A DNA stretch of 40,596 bases, taken from IMG/VR virus record IMGVR_UViG_3300046167_000087, positions 1 to 40,596 of that record, one strand, 5' to 3'. Below, piece after piece: positions 1 through 5,944 of this stretch. The first letter of the stretch is position 1. Each line of letters starts with the position of its first letter. The notes beneath the pieces are model-generated. The model had not been told where the DNA came from. It did not search any database and saw only the letters and a program-made list of their open reading frames with translations. Made by a program: the position numbers and the translations under genes. The stretch comes from a virus.

Positions 1-145
1 TTCCCTTATGATAAATCTTATACCATTGTCACATATTTGCCACAGATTATACAAAAGTAAATACATTCAGTTGACAGGGGGCTAAATCTTATCGTAATAT
101 CTACAGAGGTGACAGGGGGTGCACGGGGTATCCTGTTGTATGTAC
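1..145. repeat. Left copy of 145-bp direct terminal repeat
   Basis: These bases are identical to 40452-40596 at the other end of the window. Podoviruses of the T7 type carry short direct terminal repeats of comparable size (160 bp in T7), so this is best read as the physical genome end. The repeat holds two copies of the 10-mer TGACAGGGGG at 72-81 and 110-119, and a possible weak rightward promoter (TTGACA at 71-76, TAATAT at 95-100). An assembler overlap would produce the same picture, so the physical end is inferred. Confidence 0.85.
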
Positions 146-200
146 AATGCACCTCAAGATTTTCTATATATTTTTCTAGGGATGCCAAAGTAGTCTTCTC

Positions 201-240
201 AAAAAAGAAACCCACCGAAGGATTTACCTAGGGTGGGCTT
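201..240 (-). terminator. Leftward intrinsic terminator near the left end
   Basis: Read on the minus strand, AAGCCCACC (240-232) pairs with GGTGGGTTT (216-208), giving nine pairs with one G-U. An inner AGG/CCT closes a small loop, and a run of six T (206-201) follows. The T run exists only in the leftward direction; rightward there is just CTTTACAG. It would end transcripts starting at the consensus promoter at 414-442. Confidence 0.75.
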
Positions 241-407
241 TACAGTAGAATCTGAACGTGTCCTTAAGCTTTACGGTAGTTTACCAATACCATAGTACAA
301 TGTGGTATAGAGTAACCGTAATAGACCAAGGGATTATACGTTATACTAACAGGAGATACCTTGGTATACTTATAGTATATACATATATAGGCTGCCTCCG
401 CAGCTAT
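201..407 (-). ncRNA. Candidate structured small RNA, about 206 nt, leftward
   Basis: A perfect sigma70 promoter (414-442, minus) should start RNA near 407, and a strong intrinsic terminator should end it near 201. No convincing protein gene lies between. Read 5' to 3' on the minus strand, the RNA begins with a hairpin GCTGC-GGAG-GCAGC (404-391) that displays a Shine-Dalgarno-like loop. Next come a palindrome around 370-385, a stem ACCAAGG/CCTTGGT joining 365-359 with 331-325, and a composite hairpin (TTACGGT/ACCGTAA with inner TAC/GTA and ATACCA/TGGTAT, 321-271). The terminator hairpin is last. The function is unknown. It could be a trans-acting RNA, a replication primer, or the attenuated leader of an early transcript in concatemeric DNA. 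Transcription itself is inferred from the sequence signals. Confidence 0.5.
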
Positions 408-413
408 AATGGA

Positions 414-442
414 ATTATACACACAATTACCACCCCTGTCAA
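414..442 (-). promoter_or_regulatory. Perfect-consensus leftward sigma70 promoter
   Basis: On the minus strand there is a -35 TTGACA (442-437), a 17-nt spacer and a -10 TATAAT (419-414). The predicted start is near 407. It diverges from the rightward promoter at 482-511. On the linear genome it faces the nearby left end, so it can only make a short transcript unless the ends are joined. Its -35 lies inside TTGACAGGGG, the same sequence that is present in the terminal repeat. Confidence 0.75.
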
Positions 443-481
443 TAATAAAAGAATACTTTTAATAAATTATTTATTTAGGTG

Positions 482-511
482 TTGACAAATATATTACACT
501 CGTGGTATACT
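482..511 (+). promoter_or_regulatory. Rightward sigma70 promoter for the small terminase gene
   Basis: TTGACA at 482-487, an 18-nt spacer and TATACT at 506-511. The predicted transcription start (about 518) coincides with the first ATG of the small terminase gene at 519, so that mRNA may be leaderless. No Shine-Dalgarno sequence is visible before the ATG. Confidence 0.75.
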
Positions 512-518
512 AACTTTT

Positions 519-1046
519 ATGATGTACCAATACGAAAACTTTAAAGGATCTAACGGTAAGACAAAAACCAAAAGTTTGTTTTATGAGTTATGTTATTCAG
601 ATACCGAAGATGCTATCTTTACACTTAAGGATAGGGACTTAGAGGCTCACGGCAAGATGTACTTGTCATTACAGAAGCTATACCTACAGTTAGCTCCATC
701 TGATCCAACTGAGTATGAGTTTGCTCAGACAGTCTTCGGTTCATGGGATATATGGAAGACGGTATCATCCGCAGCTAACATAAAGGTACATGTAGCCAGA
801 TGGAGAAGTGAAGTTGAGGTCAAGGTCAAGTCAGAGGCTATAAAATCAATAGCTGAAGAGATGAAGACAAAAGGCAGAAGTTCCTTTAGTGCAGCCAAGT
901 TATTATTAGATAAGGGTTGGTTAGACAAGGAGAATGCTTCTCAGGCTAAACAGAAGTTAAAAGCTAAAGAAGATGAAGATCAAAACAAACAGGCTTTGTC
1001 ACATCTTACAGAAGATGCTGAACGCCTAGGTATTAAGGTGAACTAA
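519..1046 (+). CDS. terS: Terminase small subunit
   Basis: A 175-aa protein that would recognise phage DNA and recruit the large terminase to start packaging at the procapsid portal. It has the layout I know from podovirus small terminases: an N-terminal KTKSLFYE...YSDTEDAIFTLKDRD stretch (about residues 15-45), then EYEFA and W-rich segments (65-95), and a charged, Lys-rich C-terminal helix. Two ATGs occur in a row (519 and 522). The promoter at 482-511 starts RNA almost at the first, so translation may be leaderless. It opens the late block but lies 6.2 kb from the large subunit, with the fibre genes in between. Identification rests on remembered sequence pattern. Confidence 0.7.
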   Translation: MMYQYENFKGSNGKTKTKSLFYELCYSDTEDAIFTLKDRDLEAHGKMYLSLQKLYLQLAPSDPTEYEFAQTVFGSWDIWKTVSSAANIKVHVARWRSEVEVKVKSEAIKSIAEEMKTKGRSSFSAAKLLLDKGWLDKENASQAKQKLKAKEDEDQNKQALSHLTEDAERLGIKVN

Positions 1047-1052
1047 GAGCAA

Positions 1053-1343
1053 ATGGCTAAGAAACCAGATATTACAACTATAGCATCAGGGTATGCATCC
1101 AACACCACATTGAATGCTAACTTCGAGTCACTCCGTACAGGTTTCGATAATGTTGTGTCATTAGACGGTAGCACCCCCAACGCCATGCAAGCTGACTTCG
1201 ATTTGAATGGTAATGACATATTAAACGCAGGTAACATCTATGTTGATGGTGTCAATCTTTTAAACCTCTTAGATAATGTTACAGTTAGTGTCTATGCACC
1301 TAGTGGTGGTAATGATGGTGACGTGTGGTTCAAAGTAAGTTAG
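1053..1343 (+). CDS. Small fibre-type structural protein
   Basis: A 96-aa protein starting 6 nt after the small terminase. The N-terminal region (ITTIASGYASNTTLNANFE, about residues 6-24, then LRTGFDNVVSLDGSTP) resembles the virion-proximal domain of podovirus tail fibres. The DLNGNDILNAGNIYVDG segment (about 50-66) is a common fibre beta-repeat. The C-terminus (YAPSGGNDGDVWFKV) resembles a short knob or linker. It probably attaches or caps one of the fibres encoded downstream. No enzymatic motif is visible. Confidence 0.55.
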   Translation: MAKKPDITTIASGYASNTTLNANFESLRTGFDNVVSLDGSTPNAMQADFDLNGNDILNAGNIYVDGVNLLNLLDNVTVSVYAPSGGNDGDVWFKVS

Positions 1344-1372
1344 AAAAAAAAATTAAACGAGGAATAAAATAA

Positions 1373-1765
1373 ATGGCAGCCCTTTCAGACTATTCAGAGA
1401 AACTAATCTTAGATTACCTGATGACAACAGGTAGTGTAACTCGTCCTACAAACTGGTATGTAGCTTTATACACATCAGCACCTTCAGATTCAGGTGGTGG
1501 TACTGAGCTTTCAGGTAACGGTTATGGTCGTGAGACTGTAACATTCGCAGCTGCAACATCAGGAGCTGGCACAACATCTAACTCAGGTGCTGTAGTATTC
1601 ACAGCTGACGGTGGTGATTGGGGTTCAGTTACTCACATGGGTATACATGATGCATCATCAAGTGGTAACCTACTATGGCACGGAGCATTAGCAGCAGCTA
1701 AGACAGTGCTAGATGGTGACAGCTTAGAGTTCGCAGTTGGTAATATTGACCTAACTGTAGCATAG
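1373..1765 (+). CDS. Putative fibre-associated structural protein
   Basis: A 130-aa protein with a clear ribosome binding site (GAGGAA) before the ATG. It begins LSDYSEKLILDYLM and continues with WYVALYTSAPSDSGGGTELSG, a pattern I recognise from small proteins in many phage tail and fibre clusters. A Gly/Ser/Thr/Ala-rich beta region follows, ending LEFAVGNIDLTVA. It was probably assembled onto the tail or fibre. The exact role of the family is unknown to me. Confidence 0.55.
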   Translation: MAALSDYSEKLILDYLMTTGSVTRPTNWYVALYTSAPSDSGGGTELSGNGYGRETVTFAAATSGAGTTSNSGAVVFTADGGDWGSVTHMGIHDASSSGNLLWHGALAAAKTVLDGDSLEFAVGNIDLTVA

Positions 1766-1780
1766 AGGGAACAAGTCCCA

Positions 1781-2512
1781 GTGGCTCAAGGTTATCGTAT
1801 TACAGAGAGTGGTGACCTCAGGGTTACCGAACAGTCAGACTCAAGGGTATCTGAACGGTACTTTACAGGGTCAATCTCACTCTCAGGTTCAGGTAGCCTA
1901 GCACCAGCAGGGGGCAGAAAGCAACAGGTATCAGCATCCTTAGCTAATGTTGGTAGTGTACTTTATGCAGGGACAATATCAAGACCTGCCTCTGTCAGTG
2001 CAACAGCTACAAGTTCGTTAGCTTCAAGTGCAGTTCTAATTAAGAATGCTGAGATAGCTCTACAGGGTGTAGGTACTCAGCAAGCACAAGGTGATAGAAC
2101 AACCCAAGTTGAGGTAGCTTTAAGTTCTACCAGCACCAATGTGTCAGAAGCTAAACGCATTAAGAATGCAAGCTTCGCAGCACAGACAACAGGATCAATA
2201 TCTAACGTTGTCAACTTAAGACTGTCAGCAATCTTTGAGTCACCAGAAGATAACATCATACGCCTAACAGAACTAGGTGACACAAGGATAACAGAAGATG
2301 GTAATGTAAGGGTTGCCAGTGATGCATCTCCTAACAGTGTATATGGTACAATTAATGCTGACGGGTTAGTAAGACCATTCGCAGCTGTAGCATACATCAA
2401 AGAGAATGGTATCTGGAAAGAATTTGACCCATACGTTAAATGGGGTGGTGATTGGACTTTACCTGAGAAAGTCTACAAGAATGTTTCAAACAGATGGAAG
2501 AGGGTCTACTAA
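1781..2512 (+). CDS. Repeat-containing fibre/tail structural protein
   Basis: A 243-aa protein with a GTG start preceded by GAGGGA. Two related motif blocks bracket the protein: RITESGDLRVTEQSDSRVSE near the N-terminus and RLTELGDTRITEDGNVRV at about residues 165-182. Between them lie roughly six alternating Val/Ser/Ala-rich segments of about 20-28 residues, which look like degenerate beta repeats. The C-terminus (KWGGDWTLPEKVYKNVSNRW) is Trp- and Tyr-rich, as in surface-exposed phage baseplate or fibre tips. It abuts the next gene (stop TAA, then ATG). A structural role is inferred from composition and context. Confidence 0.5.
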   Translation: MAQGYRITESGDLRVTEQSDSRVSERYFTGSISLSGSGSLAPAGGRKQQVSASLANVGSVLYAGTISRPASVSATATSSLASSAVLIKNAEIALQGVGTQQAQGDRTTQVEVALSSTSTNVSEAKRIKNASFAAQTTGSISNVVNLRLSAIFESPEDNIIRLTELGDTRITEDGNVRVASDASPNSVYGTINADGLVRPFAAVAYIKENGIWKEFDPYVKWGGDWTLPEKVYKNVSNRWKRVY

Positions 2513-2755
2513 ATGGCTAACATTAAAATATCCGAGTTACCAGCAGCAAGTGCAGGTACAGGTACTCAAGAGTTCGAGATTAATGATGGTGGTACATCCC
2601 GTAAGTTGACAGGTGCTCAACTCCTGACGTATTTAGCAGGTAACCATACCCACACACTTTCAGATATAACCGATGCTGGTACGGCTGCAGCATCTGCTAC
2701 TACTGACTTCGAAGCAGCTGGTACATCAGTAGCATTAGCAATAGCATTAGGATAA
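2513..2755 (+). CDS. Short fibre N-terminal-domain-like protein
   Basis: An 80-aa protein starting directly after the previous stop. It begins MANIKISELPAASAGTGTQE and continues FEINDGGTSRKLTGAQLLTYL, the standard start of many phage tail fibre proteins (a small beta domain contacting the virion). Instead of continuing into a long fibre it ends after a HTHTLSDITDAGTAA stretch, itself a common fibre linker. It is a stand-alone adaptor or a remnant of a longer fibre. Confidence 0.55.
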   Translation: MANIKISELPAASAGTGTQEFEINDGGTSRKLTGAQLLTYLAGNHTHTLSDITDAGTAAASATTDFEAAGTSVALAIALG

Positions 2756-2762
2756 TAGATCA

Positions 2763-3074
2763 ATGGCAAACTTATTTAAAAATTATACAGTATCATGTAC
2801 TGACACATCAGAAACAACAGCATACACAGTTCCAGCTGCAACAACAGCAGTTGTCATCGGGTGTAACGTAGCTAACACAGGGGCTGCATCATTAACGGTA
2901 GACGTTAAGGTAGCAGGTAAGTATCTTGTCAAAGGAGCACCAGTTCCTTCAGGGTCAGCTTTGTCAGTCCTAGATGGTAAGATTATCGGTGAAGCAACTG
3001 ACACAGTTACAGTTACCTCTTCAGATGCAAGTGGTGATGTTGACGTTATCGTGAGTGTATTGGAGCAAACATAA
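2763..3074 (+). CDS. Small beta-rich structural protein
   Basis: A 103-aa protein rich in Thr, Val and Ala with alternating hydrophobic strands (YTVPAATTAVVIGCNVANT, about residues 21-39, and later VTVTSSDASGDVDVIVSVLEQ). It looks like a single all-beta domain of the kind used for decoration or fibre attachment. It sits inside the fibre cluster with tight spacing on both sides. I do not recognise a specific family. Confidence 0.5.
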   Translation: MANLFKNYTVSCTDTSETTAYTVPAATTAVVIGCNVANTGAASLTVDVKVAGKYLVKGAPVPSGSALSVLDGKIIGEATDTVTVTSSDASGDVDVIVSVLEQT

Positions 3075-3075
3075 T

Positions 3076-4542
3076 ATGGCTGGATATATAGGAAGTAAAT
3101 CATCTGTCACACTTGTTGATGGATACTCGGAAGCTGAAGCTGATGCTGAGTTTGTAACCAAAACTGGCGATACAATGTCAGGAAACCTGACTGTAAACAA
3201 GTCACAAAACTCTGAAATAAATTTAGAAGTAACAAACACCAACACTGGTTCAGATGCACAGGTACGAACTAAATATACAACTGATGGTGGTTTGTTTACA
3301 GTAGGTAAAACAAGCGATGCACATTCGTTTGCTGGTGATGCTTATATTTATAACGTAGACAATACAAACATACGTTTTGCTACAAGTGACACAGAACGTA
3401 TGCGCATAGACTCATCAGGTAAAGTTGGTATTGGTACTAGTTCGCCTAGTTATACATTAGAGGTTTATAAAAGTTCTGTTGGAAATGTTGCAAGTTTTAA
3501 CTCTTCATCAGGAAATCGTAGCCTTGACTTTACATCTGCTGATAATGGTGCTTACCTTGGTGCTGAGTGGGACAGAAATATAAATTCAGCAGGGGGTATT
3601 CATACTTGGTCTGTTGACGGCAATGAAAAACTGCGCATCGACTCGTCAGGTAACTTGTTGGTGCGTAAGACGAGTGCTGGGAACGATATTGGCTGTCAAC
3701 TTGAAGCTGTAGGAGTAGCAAAGTTTGTTGCCTCAAATACAAAAGTGCTAATTGTTGACAGAAACAATAGTGATGGAAACATTGTTGAATTTCGCAAAAA
3801 TGGCTCGAACATAGGTGTTATTGGCACAGTCAGTAATGATATGTACCTTGGTACGGATAACACAGGTTGGCGTTTTATAAATAGTGCTAGACGAATAGTA
3901 CCAATAGACCCTTCGTCAGGTGGTACAACTATAGATAACATAGTTGACCTTGGTGATAGTGGTGGACGTTTCGACGACATCTACGCAACCAACGGCACTA
4001 TCCAAACATCTGACTTTAACGAGAAGCAAGACATAGCCTCACTTACAGCAACTGAAATGCTAGTAGGTAAACGTATCTCAGCATTGTTTAAGACATTCAG
4101 ATGGAAAGACAGTGTAGCTGAGAAGGGTGACAATGCTCGTACTCATACAGGTGTCATAGCTCAAGACGTACAAGCGGCTTTCACAGCAGAAGGTTTAGAT
4201 GCTGGTGACTACTCATTGTTTATCTCAAGCACATGGTGGGAAACACAAACAGAAGTACCAGCTGTAGAAGCTGTAGAAGCAGTAGATGCTGTAACAGAAA
4301 CAACTACCGATGAAGATGGTAATGAGGTTGTTACAGTTATCACAGAAGCAGTAGAAGCTGTTGAAGCTAAAGATGCTTACACTCGTACTGATACATACGA
4401 TACAGAAGCTGAAGCACCAGAAGGTGCAACAAGTAAAACTAGAATGGGTATTCGTTACCCTGAGTTACTCTCTTTTGTAGCCGCATATAACGAACAACGA
4501 TTTGCTTCTATTGAGGCAAGACTAACAGCATTGGAGGCTTAG
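3076..4542 (+). CDS. Tail fibre with C-terminal S74 self-cleaving chaperone
   Basis: A 488-aa fibre, probably receptor-binding. The ATG at 3076 overlaps the previous stop region and starts MAGYIG, like the next gene's MSGYIG; an in-frame GTG further upstream is less likely. The N-terminal DGYSEAEADAEFVTKTGDTMSG is a fibre coiled/beta module. The middle has repeats such as ERMRIDSSGKVGIGTSSP and EKLRIDSSGNLLV. The C-terminal 170 residues are a Peptidase_S74 intramolecular chaperone: TSDFNEKQDI supplies the Ser-Asp cleavage site, followed by FRWKD and GVIAQDVQ and a coiled-coil end (FASIEARLTALEA). Within it sits a VEAVEAVDAV-type low-complexity insert encoded at about 4258-4377. Members of this family trimerise the fibre and then release the chaperone. 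Confidence 0.8.
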   Translation: MAGYIGSKSSVTLVDGYSEAEADAEFVTKTGDTMSGNLTVNKSQNSEINLEVTNTNTGSDAQVRTKYTTDGGLFTVGKTSDAHSFAGDAYIYNVDNTNIRFATSDTERMRIDSSGKVGIGTSSPSYTLEVYKSSVGNVASFNSSSGNRSLDFTSADNGAYLGAEWDRNINSAGGIHTWSVDGNEKLRIDSSGNLLVRKTSAGNDIGCQLEAVGVAKFVASNTKVLIVDRNNSDGNIVEFRKNGSNIGVIGTVSNDMYLGTDNTGWRFINSARRIVPIDPSSGGTTIDNIVDLGDSGGRFDDIYATNGTIQTSDFNEKQDIASLTATEMLVGKRISALFKTFRWKDSVAEKGDNARTHTGVIAQDVQAAFTAEGLDAGDYSLFISSTWWETQTEVPAVEAVEAVDAVTETTTDEDGNEVVTVITEAVEAVEAKDAYTRTDTYDTEAEAPEGATSKTRMGIRYPELLSFVAAYNEQRFASIEARLTALEA

Positions 4543-4545
4543 AAT

Positions 4546-5589
4546 ATGTCAGGATACATTGGCACACAGCCAGTACCACAGGCCACGCAGACAAGGGATA
4601 GCTTTACAGCTACATCTGGGCAGACATCGTTTGCTACTGGTGGCTACACTCCTAACTTCTTAGACGTATATTTGAATGGCGTTAAGTTAGCTTCCGCAGA
4701 TTATACAGCTACCAATGGCTCAGATGTTGTACTAGCATCAGGTGCATCTACAGGTGACATCCTAGAGGTTGTTGCATTTACAACATTTAACTCAGCTAGT
4801 TCTAGCATTGACGACAATGGTAACGCCACAGCAATCACGATTGATAGTTCAGAAAATGTGCAATTTGGGACTACCCAAACATTTCCTGCATTTAATAATG
4901 TTGTAGGTTGTGAGGTTGGTGGTTTTGGACAAATCTCTGCAAGCCGTGATGGTGCAGAAGCAATGCAACTTAATAGAAAATCATCTGATGGTAACATTGC
5001 AGTGTTTAAAAAAGACGGCTCAGATGTAGGTAGTATTGGGGCGCACTTAAGTGGGACATACCTTGGTACAGCAGACACTGGCATATATTTTAATGGTGGA
5101 AATGACAGTATTGACCCATATAATCCCAGTGTTCCAATTAATAGAGATAATGCTATTTCATTAGGGGCAGGGTCAAGACGCTTCAAAGACCTCTACCTAT
5201 CAGGCGGTGTATACCTCGGCGGTACAGGGTCGGCCAATAAGTTGGACGATTATGAAGAGGGAACTTGGACTCTTACACAAGGCGCACAAGGCACATGGAA
5301 CTCACCTACTTTTGTTGGTAAGTACACAAAAATAGGCCAATTGGTAACAGTTACAATGGAACAAAATGCTGGTACAATATCATACTCAAAAACATACTAT
5401 GGAGGATTACCCTTTCCTGTAAGTACAACTACTCATGGTTACAAAGGTGTAGGAGGTGCGTCAAACGGCAATATAGATGATTTAGGTGGGATAATGGCTT
5501 TCTCTGGAACAACTCAAATTTATGTTTTAACTGGTGGCTCAAATCAAACCAATTTAATATTCAGCATTACTTACCATACAGACTCATAA
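4546..5589 (+). CDS. Tail fibre protein, paralogous to the upstream fibre
   Basis: A 347-aa fibre. The N-terminus (MSGYIGTQPVPQATQTRDSF, then PNFLDVYLNGVKL) matches the common marine phage fibre start domain. The middle (SSDGNIAVFKKDGSDVGSIG, then YLGTADTGIYF and AISLGAGSRRFKDLYLSGG) is clearly related to the middle of the preceding fibre (NSDGNIVEFRKNGSNIGVIG, then VDLGDSGGRFDDIY). The C-terminus begins LDDYEEGTWT, a widespread receptor-binding tip module with YTKIGQLVTV. It has no S74 domain. The two genes probably form different fibres, or alternatives sharing a shaft module. Confidence 0.75.
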   Translation: MSGYIGTQPVPQATQTRDSFTATSGQTSFATGGYTPNFLDVYLNGVKLASADYTATNGSDVVLASGASTGDILEVVAFTTFNSASSSIDDNGNATAITIDSSENVQFGTTQTFPAFNNVVGCEVGGFGQISASRDGAEAMQLNRKSSDGNIAVFKKDGSDVGSIGAHLSGTYLGTADTGIYFNGGNDSIDPYNPSVPINRDNAISLGAGSRRFKDLYLSGGVYLGGTGSANKLDDYEEGTWTLTQGAQGTWNSPTFVGKYTKIGQLVTVTMEQNAGTISYSKTYYGGLPFPVSTTTHGYKGVGGASNGNIDDLGGIMAFSGTTQIYVLTGGSNQTNLIFSITYHTDS

Positions 5590-5632
5590 CCCACCGCATA
5601 GCTTTGGGTTGGACAGGTGGCAATAATGCCAC
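5588..5632 (+). other. Two adjacent hairpins between fibre genes
   Basis: AACCCA (5588-5593) pairs with TGGGTT (5605-5610), and directly after it GTGGCA (5617-5622) pairs perfectly with TGCCAC (5627-5632) over an ATAA loop. No T run follows, so this looks like an mRNA processing, stabilising or attenuating structure rather than a terminator. A strong ribosome binding site (AAAGGAGG) for the next gene follows. Confidence 0.5.
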
Positions 5633-5652
5633 GATAAATAAAGGAGGCCAAC

Positions 5653-5931
5653 ATGGCACTTACAGAAACAACAGTAGAAGATAAGATTGAAGTCGTTGGA
5701 GATCACAAGCATGTGCAAGTTCGTACAGCTACAGTGATAGCTAGAGATGGCACAGAGATCAGCAGATCATTCCATCGTCACGTATTATCTTGCTCAACTA
5801 AATCAGATGACACATGGGCAGACACTGACATCTCAGGTGAGTCAACAGAAGTACAAGCAATATGCAATGCTGTTTGGACAGACGCAGTGAAGACTGCATA
5901 TCAGACAGCTATGGATGCACAAGAAATATAA
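5653..5931 (+). CDS. Conserved small fibre-cluster protein
   Basis: A 92-aa protein with a very strong ribosome binding site (AAGGAGG) about 8 nt before its ATG. It starts MALTETTVEDKIEVVGDHKH and has VQVRTATVIARDGTEISRSFHRHVL, a pattern I recall from small proteins in marine phage fibre clusters. It has no known function. The C-terminal half (EVQAICNAVWTDAVKTAYQ) is predicted helical. A virion or fibre-assembly role is inferred only from position. Confidence 0.5.
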   Translation: MALTETTVEDKIEVVGDHKHVQVRTATVIARDGTEISRSFHRHVLSCSTKSDDTWADTDISGESTEVQAICNAVWTDAVKTAYQTAMDAQEI

Positions 5932-5944
5932 AGGGGTTATCTAA

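Larger units (their letters stand above)
146..518. other. Non-coding control region at the left end
   Basis: This 373-bp stretch between the terminal repeat and the first late gene holds divergent promoters (414-442 minus, 482-511 plus), a leftward terminator (201-240) and several inverted repeats. The repeats include ATACC-TT-GGTAT (357-368), ATACT-TAT-AGTAT (366-378) and a hairpin at 271-321. The AT-rich palindromes could be operators or RNA structure. Short open frames here lack ribosome binding sites and resemble no known protein. Confidence 0.7.

Noticed and set aside
18-215. Leftward open frame of 65 codons over the left terminal repeat
   Set aside because: It starts with GTG inside the terminator hairpin, has no ribosome binding site and runs off through the terminal repeat.
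258-485. Rightward open frame of 75 codons in the left control region
   Set aside because: It covers the divergent promoters and several palindromes, has no ribosome binding site, and its translation is irregular and Tyr/Ile-rich as expected from AT-rich non-coding DNA.
4701-5186. Long antisense frame within the second fibre gene
   Set aside because: It is a mirror of the fibre coding sequence, with no ribosome binding site. Low stop frequency arises from codon bias of the real gene.
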